DNA of 64,000 nucleotides from positions 1 through 64,000 of the forward strand of contig JALJCO010010469.1 of assembly GCA_023101725.1 (NCBI GenBank), in the 5' to 3' direction. The notes beneath the pieces were generated by a model that saw only the letters and a program-made list of their open reading frames with translations, did no database searches and was not told where the DNA came from. The position numbers were made by a program, and so were the translations under genes. Origin of the DNA: Atherinomorus stipes (lineage: Eukaryota; Chordata; Actinopteri; Atheriniformes; Atherinidae). This document shows, piece after piece, positions 12,901 through 22,418 of the stretch (position 1 is its first letter; each line of letters begins with the position of its first letter).

Positions 12901-15900
12901 GGAAACTGAGGTCTGCTTGGGATCGTGGTCTTGTAGGGAGGTCTGATGATGCCCAAGCTTCATCTTCCTCACCAGCATGACATTTCCTCTTCAGATTTCC
13001 TGATACTGACTGAATCCATCTTTTCCTCTACACGCTGCAGGTTTCCAGACCCAGAGGAAGCTATGCAGCCCCAAGCATGACTGAGCCACCACCATGCTTC
13101 ACTGTAGGCAGGTTGCTGCATTCTTCCTCCTCCAGACAAACCGCTGATCTAGAGGCCAGAAAACTTCCAGCTTTGTTTTATTGCTCCACAAAACAAAATC
13201 CCAAAACCTCTTTGCTCATTGATACAGAGTTGAGGGAACTGCAGCCACTTCTCTTGTGCCTTTGGGTCAGTATTGGTGTTGGAGCAGGAGCCCTTCAGTG
13301 TTTAGTGTCCACTTTACTCTAGATCAGTGGTTCTCAAACATCAAGCTCTCCAAGTCCACCATCAACCATCCTGAACATACCGTAGCGAAGGCTGACCCTG
13401 TTAGTTATGGACTGTTCCCAGAGGAGGCAATCATGATCCTAATGAGAATATGAGAAGAGCATCTTCACAAGTGGGACCAAAAACACACACCTGCCTACTC
13501 TCATTTCTGGTCTGTGGTGATGATAGTATCTTTGTGCTAAATCTTTATTTTGTTCACACTAGATACATTTTTCTGCTGTTTTGTGCTGTTATGACTTATA
13601 TTTGTGATGTTTTTACTCATCTATCATAAATAAGAAGGATGAGGAATTTTCTTCATCAGGAGAGCTGAGGTCCACTTCAGGTCTGCAGAAAAATCAGCAG
13701 CCATAACTTTCCTTCTGACCTCTGATTTTTAAAAGGGACTAGAGGCAAGATTAAGAAACGAAACTCGCGACTGGCGCTTCAGGTACCTGCAGCCCCCACC
13801 AAGCTGTCACCGAGCACAAACTGAAGCTATAATGTTGTTTATACGCTTTTTCTTCGTAGTTCCACGTTTTAGTGTCTTTCAGTTGATCTGGATCGTTTGC
13901 TGACGGCAGAATAATCCATAACTGATCGCTTACAGTGTTTGAATTTACCGCGACCGTCTTCTTCCTGCATCAGAACTGCGGATGTAGCGTTAATGACGTC
14001 ACGTCTGCAGGGCAGCGCGGGAAATTCAGACACCGAACTGCAGCTTTATGCAGCACACAGCCTGTTCAAGGCAACGGAGAGAAACGTGGTGGAAACGTTA
14101 TTTTTGGTATTTAGAGCTTCATCACCCATTAGTATGAAAAACACGGACATGAATGTTTGGTTTTTTAATTTCCTGCCTCTGGTCGCTTTAAAACTCCAGC
14201 TGTGAGGCTTACCTAACTTCCCAAAAGTTTACCCTCGTGAAGCAGAATCTTCTTTTCAAATTTAGTGTTTTCCCACGAAGATATGCCCAAATTCAGGTTT
14301 TTCATGTTCTCAGTCACCTGATCCTCCTCATTTATGATGTCTGTGATAGTGCCCAGGGCCACACATCGAATCTTCATCATCCACTGCCCACCACCAGGGT
14401 TAACATCAGAGGAAACTCCTTCATGATGGGGGTGACCCCGTGTCCTTCTCATGTTGGACACAAGCTACCACCTACAGTTGAACTGTGGTACTGTATATCA
14501 CTGTACTGCATGCAGGACTCTGCATACGCTTCATGACTGTGGCTGCCATGGATTTCCTGCCCTGCTTTCCTCTGTGTACCACTAGAAGGAGTTCACGTAC
14601 CACTGGTGGTCCACAAACCACAGAATGAGAACGAAGGCTCTAGACACGGAAACCTCAGTTCCTGATGCACCAGTCCAGGTCTTTCTCAGTCCAGGTTTCT
14701 GACCACTTGCTTGAGACCAGACTGGATCTGAAAACATGTCCTCTCATGAGGAATTCTGTTCAGAGGTTGAATCATTTTGAGACTGCAGCGATCATTAACT
14801 CATTCACTGCCATTGACATCTATAGCCGTACACAGCGTGGGGAAAAAAGTGTTGAAATTTTCACCAGATGTCGCCAGATTGTGTTCATATCAATAGCTCT
14901 ACTAGAAATATATTTTCAGGGGAAAATGTTGACGTGTTTAAAACTTTTTCCACCGCTGTATACAGCTATAGACGTCAATGGCATTGAGTGAGTTAAGTGA
15001 CATTTTGTGCTGAATCAGGAGAAACCATCGTGATATTAGTTGTGTTGAGCTATTTAAAATATTTTTGTTTGATTTGTTTGTTGCAAACAATTGTTGATTT
15101 TGCCAACAAATCTTATTTTCAGCAGAGGTTGAATCATTTTGGTTGCAACTGTATAAGCACTGTACATATAATATTTATATATTTTATCCTGATCTTTCTT
15201 TTTATCCTTCGTATCCTTTGTTCTGCTCTGAAAGGAGATGCTTTAATCATGTATAATGACAATAAATGGAATTCTGGAGTTAAAAGATATGTTGGTTTTA
15301 AGGAACTAAGAGATGCGTTTGCACGGACTCTGTTTGTGCAAATGTGTCAACATCTGCTAATGAAAACATCCGTGTTCATATGGACAAGGCTTTGATCAAA
15401 CAGTAAACAACCCAAAAAAAAGTACCCTGGCTGCTTTCAGCTTCTCCTCAAAGTGTCGCGTCACAAAGTCATCTAAATGCTGAGAAGTAGAAGCATGCTG
15501 AGATTTCAGGGAGACCCCTGAAAGACAAAGCACATCATGAAACAACAGTTACATTCATCACTTTATCTCTCACCAAACAGAGACAAGCCAGTTATTTTTC
15601 TGTATTTCAATGTGTCCGTACAGGCCGTGATGAGGAGCATCAGGCACGATAGAACATGTTGCAAACTGCACTTTACGTTTATCTATTTAGCACACATTTA
15701 TACACACTGCCCGGCCAAAAAAAAAGTGGCCACCTGGATGTAACTAAGCAAACAGGTAGGAGCCTCCTATTGGATAATTACTGCATGGACGATTATCTTT
15801 CAGCTGCAACAAGTTATTTAACCCCAACTGGTGCAATGACTTGCTTCTCATTTCCTAAACAACCATGTGGAAAGACACATCCGTGGTCGTGGAAAAGATG

Positions 15901-18900
15901 TTAGTCTGTCTGAGAAGGGTCAGATCATTGGCATCAAGAGGTGAAAACATCTAAGGAGATGCAGAAACTACTAAAACTGGGTTCAGAACAGTCCAACGCA
16001 TTCTGAAAAACTGGAAGGATCGTGGACCATCGTCCTCTAGGAAGAAATGTGGCCGGAAAGGCAGATGAAGTGATGCAGCATCATGCCTAGTGCTACTGTA
16101 TGAGCCTGTGGGGGCAGTGTGATGATCTGGGGTTGCTGCAGTTGCTCAGGTCCAGGTTCAGCAACAGTATGAGCTCAGATAATGAGGTCAGCTGATACCT
16201 GAATATACTGAATGAGCAGGTTATTCCATCAATGGATGTTTCTTCCCTGATGGCACGGCCATATTCCAAGATGAGCGTGCCAGAATTTATCGGGCTCAGA
16301 TTGTGAAAGATGGTTCAGGGATCATCAGACATCATTTTCACACATGGATTGGCCCCCACAGAGTCCAGACCTGAACCCCATTGAGAATCTTTGGGATGTG
16401 CTGTGGTCAGACTCTACAATCATCATCAAGATCTTGGTGAAAAATTGATGCAACAGGATGCAAATAAATCTGGTGACATTGCAGAAGCTTCTGGAAACAC
16501 ATCGAATGCTGCCGCAATCAAAGATAAAGGCTCCAACCAAATGTGAAAGGTTTGACCTTTTTTTTGGCCGGGCAGTGTACAATCGTGCAAGGAGGGAACG
16601 ATGCAGAATGCCTTGTACATGTATTCCACCCAATCACTAGTTAGACAAGACAAACTTCTATGGCTCACAAATAAATGCAAAATGAAAAAAAAACAAAGGA
16701 GATAAATTATGTACATAATCAACATTCGATCTGCAAAATGAGCAAAAATAAGGAGACAGAGAACAAAGCAGTCAGTAACACATACAGACAAAGGAAATAA
16801 GACGCCTAATAATAATAATAATAATAATAATAAAGACAGTCAGAATGTGGGACATGAAGAAAACAAGAAATCTACATAATAGATGGGAGATTGAAGGAAA
16901 GTTCAGCTGCTTTTTAAAGAGTGAATGGGAAGAGGCGGATCTTAACGAAGGAGGTCGTCCATTCCAGATCAGAGGACCTCTGCAGGACATGATGGTGGGA
17001 TGTGTGGGAAAAGGGGGAATACAGACTGACATTATCAATATGTCTAGTACGGTGACAGTTTACATTCTCAGTAAATGTAAAGACATTTTGAAGCGTGGCA
17101 GGGAGATCTCGGTTTCTGTAAAAATTGCAAATAAACGAATCTGATGGTTATTCGTTTTATGAACTGGTTGGTGTAGACGGAGCATGTTTGAACGTGTAAT
17201 GACTCTTAAAGGCAGGTGGATGATGTTTTCCAGGAGAATTTTACTATATTGCTTAAAGTCTTCTTCACACCCCGATTGCAGACAATTAAATGTTCTGACA
17301 CAAAAAATAAAAATAATAATCACCTGTGGAACGTACAGGACTGGAAAAACCCCATCCAATGAAATGAATTTCATTGGATGGGGTTGCAAACGGCCCGACG
17401 CTGATTGGTTGAACGATTATTATGTCCATCAAACTTGACTGCCGTTAGTCCTTCACCTGCCGTGAGCATCTCAGTGCAGACGAACTGAGACAAACATGGC
17501 TGCTCGCTGCTCTTATCTACGCCGCTGTTTGCTCTTAAAAAGAAAAAGACGGATGAGGATGAAGTCATGGAGGTGCTGGTGTTTGCAGTGAGGATGTTTT
17601 ACACCACAGAAGAAGTTGGAGGTGAGATAATGATCACTTTTAGGAAACGTGGTTCCTCTGCTGTTTACCGGGAAGCTAACGAGCTAGCATAGCATAGCTA
17701 GCATATTTGCATAGCAGGAAAATGAAGTTGTGTTTAAATGGTGTGATCGGCCGCAGACACAAACCTCTCCGAGATCCAGTTGGAGGTCTTGATGAGACCA
17801 GTGAATCATCGGCTCTCTCAGCTGATGCTTCACTTAAACTGTAGTGCTGAACAGCAGAAACGTCCTCCACATCTTCATCGTGAGACGCCTGGGCTGAGGA
17901 GCGCTCCTGCAGCTGATAAAGGCAGAGAGTCAGTGCCGTTAGACCCGACAGGTGCAAAATCACTGCTGAGATGCACCCATACCATACCCGCATCAGATAT
18001 CGGCTCTGATATTGACTAATTAGCTGGATGGGATGAATGAGGCTGATCCAGCCATTTCTTTTTTTATTGATCATACAATACCGTTACAGCCATCGAGTCG
18101 TTTCAATTCTAAGGTTACGTCATCACGCAGAGCAGAGAAGTGTTATTTATTTCTTTTTGCTGCTAATGTACACTTTATTTATTAATGAATATAATATTAA
18201 CTACTAGGGATGGGCGATATTTTATCATGTGCAATATATCGTCAAAGAATTTCCCCATGATAATAATTTGTCATCTCACGATAAAAATGATAAATTTTTC
18301 AGCTTGCATTTACAGTTATTTATAAGGGTATTTTTTCTGTTTACATTGTTTGAATAAATTTCAAATTTGTCCTCATATTTCAGACGTGTTTGGTTGGTAT
18401 TACCACAGTTTTGCAATACAGCTGTACTACTGAGACTTAATTGATGTGGTTTTGTGTATTATTTCTAATATTATTTTAGGCCTCTCAAGACAGAATGGAG
18501 TGATAGATTTATACAAACAATTAGGCCGATATTTTTATTGTCAATTATCGTTACCTTGATGAAAACCAGAAATTATCGTGGTAAATTTTTTAGTCCATAT
18601 CGCCCATCCCTGTTAACTACGTTTATATCTGTGTTAATTTGTTACCTTTAATGTTTAAGTCAAGCCTAATGGCTTCACTCAGATGGTAATGGGTACGGTT
18701 TATACGGTTCAACAGTTGTATGGAATCAGTATAAGGTATCGGCCGATATGCTCAGCTCAGGTATCGGTATTGGGCTGTATCGGTGCATCTATAGTACTGA
18801 GAAGGACATGCACCCTTTTCCTCTGCCTCTGTCTCCGAGCCATTAACGTGCGTTTCAGAGTCTCTCCCGGGTCTTCCTCGCTGTCCTCAGCTTCCTAATG

Positions 18901-19738
18901 GGACAAAAGTAAACAGTTTAGATAAATAACAACAACAAACCTGCATCCACGTGGATATTTAGCGCTGGAAAGCTGGGAAACGTTGTGGACAGAAGGACAC
19001 AGCGGGGAGCAACTAAGCCTACAGGCTATGCTAGAAAACACAAACCAACCTTCATTGTCGGGTGTCGCCTCCCCAAACCCGACCTGGCAGACGGAACCAG
19101 AGCCTATCGGGTCATATTAGACGTGCCAAAGCGTTAGCAACACTTCTACCCGGGATATAAACCAGCCTGAGTCCTGCATAAACCAGGGATGTAATCCTGC
19201 ATGCTGACACTTGTTCAGACTGGAGGTTGTTCATGTTGTTTGGGGAGAGCTGCATAAGGCAGCCGGCTGACAAAATATCTCTTTTAAAATAACGATTGGG
19301 ATTTACCCCAGCTTAAAAAACTTGTATTATTTTTACCTGGACGTCGTCCTCATCTTTGTTTTTCACTATAGTTGCCTGCAGAGCACGTCGTTTCTTTTGT
19401 AGTTTTTCCCGAATGTCGCTATAAGAGAACAAAAGCATTAAAAAGACAAACCAACAAAACGACAAACAGGTCTAATACACGAAAGACGCGGGACTAAAAC
19501 TGCATCCGTGATTTTTACGCCATTAACAGAAGATAATTACCTTGAAGAAGCCAGTTTGGCGAATATTTTCCCCCACACCGACTAGTAGTTTTCCATAAAA
19601 GTTTATAATCATTTAAAAAACTTTACGTGCGTGTAGCTTGTGGTTATACATGACATTTTCAGGATAAGATATTTTCCAAGCTAATTACACCCGTAAGCGC
19701 TGCTTAGTAACGACATAAACTACTCCTCTACCTACCAT
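1212..19738 (-). CDS. cc2d2a: cc2d2a, coiled-coil and C2 domain protein 2A, N-terminal 404 codons (12 coding exons, 3' part off window)
   Basis: Ciliary transition-zone (MKS/tectonic module) protein; human defects cause Joubert and Meckel syndromes (family knowledge). Coding exons in transcript order: 19736-19738, 19541-19581, 19337-19418, 18814-18894, 17765-17912, 15426-15517, 10919-11020, 10759-10839, 10489-10677, 10251-10374, 1426-1562, 1212-1343. They sum to 1212 nt, all phases match and every junction has AG/GT. Recognised by close match to the human N-terminal half: [15 protein letters not shown] (about residue 9), [10 protein letters not shown] (218-227) followed by an acidic stretch, [12 protein letters not shown] (about 327) and [13 protein letters not shown] (about 363). 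The C2 and peptidase-like domains are encoded left of the window. The human protein has roughly 90 further residues before FAEF, so this fish N-terminus is shorter. The intron between 1563 and 10250 is 8.7 kb and packed with transposons. Identity is firm; the first two exons are less so. Confidence 0.93.
1665..2001. repeat. T-rich tagttt/aaacta repeat, interrupted by the next element
   Basis: Made of variants of TTTTTAGTTTT. It resumes at 2495-2580 after the 2002-2492 element. The same A/T-rich repeat flanks other elements at 3330-3360, 4100-4160, 5960-6010, 6690-6810 and 9600-9760. Confidence 0.5.
2002..2492. mobile_element. Miniature inverted-repeat element with tattttccggactataag ends
   Basis: Left end TGTATTTTCCAGACTATAAG and right end, reversed, CGTATTTTCCGGATTATAAG. 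The interior is also partly palindromic (ccactggactataagtc near the right). About 490 bp, inserted within the T-rich repeat. Confidence 0.7.
2590..3330 (-). mobile_element. LINE-1-like 3' fragment
   Basis: The minus strand 3245-3039 encodes [15 protein letters not shown] and [18 protein letters not shown], resembling the C-terminus of fish L1 ORF2, followed to the left by A-rich sequence. No RT or endonuclease remains. A weaker similar 3' region may be present at 59080-59400. Confidence 0.55.
3545..4100. mobile_element. hAT-like CGATAT-rich element (copy 2, inverted, degraded)
   Basis: Begins TAGGGGTGCACGATATAATC and continues with CATCGGCCTTAAAACTGAG. 3550-3730 is the reverse complement of 35850-36033 with divergence. 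The distal end was not located. Confidence 0.5.
4310..4835. repeat. Interspersed repeat of unknown class (ccctttgaatgccag family)
   Basis: Starts near AACCCTTTAAATGCCAGATG and ends near AACCCTTTGAATACCAG. Related stretches lie at 9780-10075 and 49220-50260. No coding capacity seen. Confidence 0.4.
4850..5530 (+). mobile_element. L2/CR1-type LINE, 3' end of the reverse-transcriptase ORF (degraded)
   Basis: Plus strand encodes [20 protein letters not shown], then after frame changes [20 protein letters not shown] and [20 protein letters not shown], matching the conserved post-RT segment of fish L2/Rex1-like LINEs. Frameshifts and stops show it is dead. Confidence 0.7.
5593..5900. mobile_element. 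Miniature transposon family A (copy 2, partial)
   Basis: Starts CGGTCGTCCTCAAAATTATT and has the family interior (aaaggctaaattc; cagtggaccaacatac). The far end is missing or replaced by (CATA)n. Confidence 0.55.
6022..6687. mobile_element. TTAA-flanked element with aggcaggtgg ends (copy 1)
   Basis: Flanked by TTAA at 6018-6021 and 6688-6691, with short imperfect inverted ends (AGGCAGGTGG / CTACCGTGCCT). Closely related to 17210-17695. TTAA targets suggest a piggyBac or Kolobok relative. It holds a short open stretch beginning [11 protein letters not shown] that looks non-functional. Confidence 0.6.
6820..7360. other. cc2d2a intron, no recognised feature
   Basis: I see no coding similarity or terminal repeats in this stretch. 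Confidence 0.4.
7368..9596 (+). mobile_element. THAP-domain DNA transposon, Kolobok-like (degraded)
   Basis: Inverted ends AGTTATACCGTGTAACTTTT and, reversed, AGTTATAGCGTGTAACTTTT, flanked by TTAA at 7364-7367 and 9597-9600. About 2.2 kb. The plus strand holds a broken THAP-like zinc-finger (8089-8300). TTAA target sites and a THAP domain together are a Kolobok trait (family knowledge). No intact transposase ORF. Confidence 0.65.
8089..8300 (+). pseudogene. THAP-type zinc-finger remnant with frameshift
   Basis: First frame: [22 protein letters not shown], giving the C-x-C and F-x-FP parts. After a shift near 8160-8170: [14 protein letters not shown], then [14 protein letters not shown], giving the conserved W, P and C-x2-H-F parts. 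Order and spacing fit a THAP domain of about 80 residues. Confidence 0.6.
9780..10075. repeat. Interspersed repeat (same family as 4310-4835) with (GT)n and a poly-G run
   Basis: Shares the aaagctttgacatatgc and atgaatgagtcagc segments with 4310-4835. (GT)n spans about 9931-9970 and is followed by about 19 G. Confidence 0.45.
11030..11350. other. cc2d2a intron, no recognised feature
   Basis: AT-rich single-copy-looking sequence between an exon and the tRNA-like SINE. Confidence 0.4.
11351..12388 (+). mobile_element. tRNA-like SINE-type repeat, split by an insertion, with A tail
   Basis: Left part 11351-11533 has a B-box-like GGTTCGATTCC followed by GGGTTCTCTCCGGATACTCC. Right part 12219-12388 continues with GAATGTGAGTGTGAATGGTC, GACTGGCGACCTGTCCAGG and an A-rich tail. 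This is a very common fish repeat arrangement. Removing the insert and one copy of the repeat restores a continuous element. Confidence 0.75.
11534..12218. mobile_element. 685-bp insertion inside the SINE, flanked by a 9-bp duplication
   Basis: The direct repeat GGTATGAAT flanks it (11525-11533, 12219-12227). It starts CATAGACTGTATATAATTAC and is mostly A-rich and G-rich low-complexity sequence. Class unknown; a 9-bp duplication is compatible with several DNA-transposon groups. Confidence 0.65.
13325..14637. mobile_element. hAT-like element inserted in the Tc1-like transposon
   Basis: Starts CAGTGGTTCTCAAAC, a classic hAT end; the right end is a diverged inverted counterpart (GAATGAGAACGAAGG). 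Flanked by an 8-bp duplication, CTCTAGAT at 13317-13324 and CTCTAGAC at 14638-14645. No transposase recognised. Confidence 0.7.
14799..14992. mobile_element. 194-bp TTAA-targeting miniature element (copy 1)
   Basis: TTAA at 14795-14798 and 14993-14996. Inverted ends CTCATTCACTGCCATTGAC and, reversed, CTCACTCAATGCCATTGACG. A partial copy sits at 52505-52668. Likely piggyBac-related by target site. Confidence 0.75.
15150..15425. other. cc2d2a intron between the Tc1-like element and the exon at 15426
   Basis: AT-rich sequence with no recognised feature. Confidence 0.35.
15705..16577 (+). mobile_element. Tc1-like transposon, internally deleted (copy 1 of the cactgcccggcc family)
   Basis: Ends CACTGCCCGGCCAAAAAAAA and its inverse at 16550-16577; TA follows the right end. 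The plus strand encodes [19 protein letters not shown], the block carrying the last catalytic acid of Tc1 transposases. At 873 bp it is shorter than a full Tc1 element and carries stops. Very similar to the inverted copy at 21053-21942. Confidence 0.85.
16580..17200. other. cc2d2a intron, largely unrecognised; (TAA)8 at 16808-16833
   Basis: Apart from the trinucleotide repeat I recognise nothing firm. 16930-17040 has a fish-repeat look (tccattccagatcagagg) but could not be assigned. Confidence 0.35.
17210..17695. mobile_element. TTAA-flanked element (copy 2, right end lost)
   Basis: TTAA at 17206-17209, then AGGCAGGTGGATGATG. About 480 bp aligns to 6022-6560 with small indels, including cttaaagtcttcttcac and gtgaggatgttttac. 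It stops about 70 bp before a cc2d2a exon. Confidence 0.6.
18205..18612. mobile_element. hAT-like miniature element, gggatgggcgatat family (copy 1)
   Basis: Ends TAGGGATGGGCGATATT and, reversed, CAGGGATGGGCGATATGG. Perfect 8-bp duplication TTAACTAC at 18197-18204 and 18613-18620. 408 bp, non-coding. Confidence 0.9.
18720..18798. mobile_element. Fragment of the CGATAT-rich hAT-like family
   Basis: Contains GGTATCGGCCGATATGCTC and GGGCTGTATCGGTGCATC, ending about 15 bp from the cc2d2a exon at 18814. Confidence 0.4.
18900..19336. other. cc2d2a intron, no recognised feature
   Basis: No repeats or other coding similarity recognised between the two exons. Confidence 0.4.
19736..19738 (-). promoter_or_regulatory. 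cc2d2a: Probable cc2d2a start codon at the very end of exon 1
   Basis: The minus strand reads ATG followed at once by the donor GTAGGT. Joining this ATG to the acceptor before 19581 gives an open frame, [16 protein letters not shown], with the correct phase into the next exon. Read through without splicing, the frame has no ATG after the stop just upstream of 19581. The exon 1 5' end was not determined. Confidence 0.6.
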
Positions 19739-19868
19739 GAATGAAGCGACAGCGGTTTTTCCATTGGCCAGAGTTACTGTCAATCAAAAGTTTGCCATTT
19801 ATTTGTATCCGCCTACTACAGTGTCCGAGGAGGCACAAACATGTGTAAAACCTATGCGGTAAGACTCT
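19739..19868 (-). promoter_or_regulatory. Likely cc2d2a 5' UTR / promoter region
   Basis: This lies directly upstream of the inferred start. A CCAAT pentamer on the minus strand (19763-19767) is the only promoter-like motif I recognise. No TATA box or clear RFX X-box was seen. The transcription start is unknown, so part of this may be transcribed leader. It abuts the long pyrimidine tract at 19869-19956. Confidence 0.3.
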
Positions 19869-19877
19869 TTCTTTCTT

Positions 19878-19955
<78 letters not shown>

Positions 19956-19956
19956 T
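19869..19956. repeat. Poly-T and (CTTT)n pyrimidine tract
   Basis: About 40 T followed by about ten CTTT units. It lies about 130 bp upstream of the inferred cc2d2a start codon. Confidence 0.9.
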
Positions 19957-20149
19957 GTCTGTTTGTTAAAAGTAGGAATTTGAGATATATTTTTCATTTT
20001 TCAAACAAAGAAACAAAAAAAAATCCACATTTTATTTTACAAATGTGCTGTGAAGTGACAATGAAACATTAAATGAATAAGTTTAGGGAATTGGACTGAA
20101 TTGCAAAGAAAAAATATGTAAAAAAAAAAAAAAAACAAAAAACAGGGAT

Positions 20150-20622
20150 GGAAAAAAATATTTCCTCAGAATTATTCACATCTTCCCCTTAAAGAAAAGG
20201 CTAAATTCCTAATAGTAATTCAAATAGTAAGAAACTGAAGAAACAAGTAACAAAAAATATTATGAAATTATATTTCAGTGGAATGACACATTGCTTTTAA
20301 ATTGGGGTTAAAAATAATAATTAAAGAAAAAAAAAAATTGACAATGAAACAATCTGTCCCAGACCAACTAGAGCACCTTATGAACAGTAGACCAACATAC
20401 CTGTGAACAGGTGCAGCAGCTTCAGAGCTCCATCATGCTTGTTTGCTTTTCTTGTGTGTTTGTTTTTATATTTCTTTGAACCACAATTTAAAACGGATGT
20501 ATGATTTTCATAATTTTTTTATTCATCATTACTTCTGTCAATTTCAAACATTTTCATTTACAGAGGTTTTTTGCCGTCTTCAGTGGGAGAGTATGAATAA
20601 TTTTGAGGATGACTGTAAATAA
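20150..20622. mobile_element. Miniature transposon family A (copy 3, nearly complete)
   Basis: Left end has CCTCAGAATTATTCACATC and right end GTATGAATAATTTTGAGGATG. The interior shares aaaaggctaaattcc, ctgtcccagacc and agaccaacatacctg with the other copies. Confidence 0.65.
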
Positions 20623-21052
20623 AAAAAAAATAGACCTGAAAATGAAATGATAAGAAAATACATGGAGTAATGAGACAAAGCAACTTGAATACAGTTATAA
20701 ATTAAGGCAGAAATATTAATTAATGTCAACAACATTTCTAAATGCATTTTAGTGATAAATGTGTTTTGCACATTTTTGTTTTAGACAGTTCATCCCTCCC
20801 TGTATCCCAATGGCCTACAGCCTCTGTGAATATTTTCTCCTATTTATTTATTTAATCTTGCCATATAAATATTTAAACCTGCCTTCAACATTTCATCACA
20901 AAACCTGGACCGGTTGCCCGAAAACTGACTAGAGATCATCCGTACACTGAGCTGATAATAAAAGTGAATGTCCTTTAAAATGTTGATTTATTTCAAAACT
21001 ACACATCCCAGAGTGTCAGTCTGCACTGCATCTTAGATGTACGTTACAAATA
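20623..21052. other. Intergenic, no recognised feature
   Basis: Lies between the cc2d2a upstream region and a Tc1-like copy. AT-rich; no gene or repeat recognised. Confidence 0.4.
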
Positions 21053-21942
21053 CACTGCCCGGCCAAAAAAAAAGTTTCCAACAAAAAAAGGTCAAACATT
21101 TAACATTTGGTTGGAGCCTTTAGCTTTGATTGCGGCAGCATTCGCTGTGTTTCCAGAAGCTTCTGCAATGTCACCAGATTTATTTGCATCCTGTTGCATC
21201 AATTTTTCACCAAGATCTTGATGATGATTGTAGAGTCTGACCACAGCACATCCCAAAGATTCTCAATGGGGTTCAGGTCTGGACTCTGTGGGGGCCAATC
21301 CATGTGTGAAAATGATGTCTGATGATCCCTGAACCATCTTTCACAATCTGAGCCCGATAAATTCTGGCACGGTCATCTTGGAATATGGCCGTGCCATCAG
21401 GAAAGAAACATCCATTGATGGAATAACCTGCTCATTCAGTATATTCAGGTATCAGCTGACCTCATTATCTGAGCTCATACTGTTGCTGAACCTGGACCTG
21501 AGCAACTGCAGCAACCCCAGATCATCACACTGCCCCCACAGGCTCATACAGTAGCACTCGGCATGATGCTGCATCACTTCATCTGCCTTTCCGGCCACAT
21601 TTCTACCTGGAAGACGATGGTCCACTATCCTTCCAGTTTTTCAGAATGCGTTGGACTGTTCTGAACCCAGTTTTAGTCGTTTCTGCATCTCCTTAGATGT
21701 TTTCTCTGTTTGATGCCAATGATCTGACCCTTCTCAGACAGACTAACATCTTTTCCACGACCACGGATGTGTCTTTCCACATGGTTGTTTAGGAAATGAG
21801 AAGCAACTCATTGCACCAGTTGGGGTTAAATAACTTGTTGCAGCTGAAAGATAATCGCCCATCATGTAATTATCCAATAGGAGGCTCGTACCTATTTGCT
21901 TACTTACATCCAGGTGGCCACTTTTTTTTTGGCCAGGCAGTG
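21053..21942 (-). mobile_element. Tc1-like transposon, internally deleted (copy 2, inverted)
   Basis: TA-flanked (21051-21052, 21943-21944) with ends CACTGCCCGGCCAAAAAAAA and the inverse. Near-identical to the reverse complement of 15705-16577 over most of its length. The [19 protein letters not shown] block is on the minus strand near 21250-21300. Confidence 0.85.
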
Positions 21943-21944
21943 TA

Positions 21945-22418
21945 TTATCTGGATATGTCTTTCAATTTCCCTGCAGTGACTTTTTAGCTGAAATAAGTAT
22001 TGTATGGATACTGTTTACTCAAAAACAGGGATCAATGTCATCAAAGTGTTTTCCAAAGTAGTGACATCGTGACATAAAAGGTGGGATTTTTCATAGCTGC
22101 CACCCTTTTAAGAGGAAAACTTATCATTGCTTCAGGTCCTGAAAAGATTTGTGGAAAATCATGAAATACTGGAGATATGGAATTTTAATCTCCAAAACAA
22201 GCGTTACACGTCAGCAATACTTATTTATGTTATAATTGATCTGACTTTAACTCCATTAAATCAGAACTCCTTGAAACAAATACTGTAATCTCAAACCAAT
22301 AGATATTTTCTATACTAATAACATAAGTACAAAGATTTGTATAAATATAGTATGGCTACAGCAAATATGTTAAAAACAACAGTGTAGCAGTTTGTGGGGT
22401 TGTTTAGTCTTTTCCAGC
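21945..22418 (-). other. Region after the c1qtnf7 stop, likely 3' UTR in part
   Basis: AT-rich, no repeat recognised. No canonical AATAAA on the minus strand was spotted, so the transcript end is not placed. Confidence 0.35.

Larger units (their letters stand above)
12468..15149 (-). mobile_element. Tc1-like transposon with long inverted ends, broken by two later insertions
   Basis: Left GTTGCAATCAACATTATTCA matches the reversed right end near 15119-15150. Inverted arms extend for some 200 bp (12470-12690 against 14740-15150). The minus strand encodes [14 protein letters not shown] near 13060-13110, a Tc1 transposase signature, with stops. Interrupted by 13325-14637 and 14799-14992. Confidence 0.75.

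Noticed and set aside
12468..12956. 162-residue minus-strand ORF
   Set aside because: Lies across the inverted arm and degraded transposase of the Tc1-like element, with no continuous transposase match.
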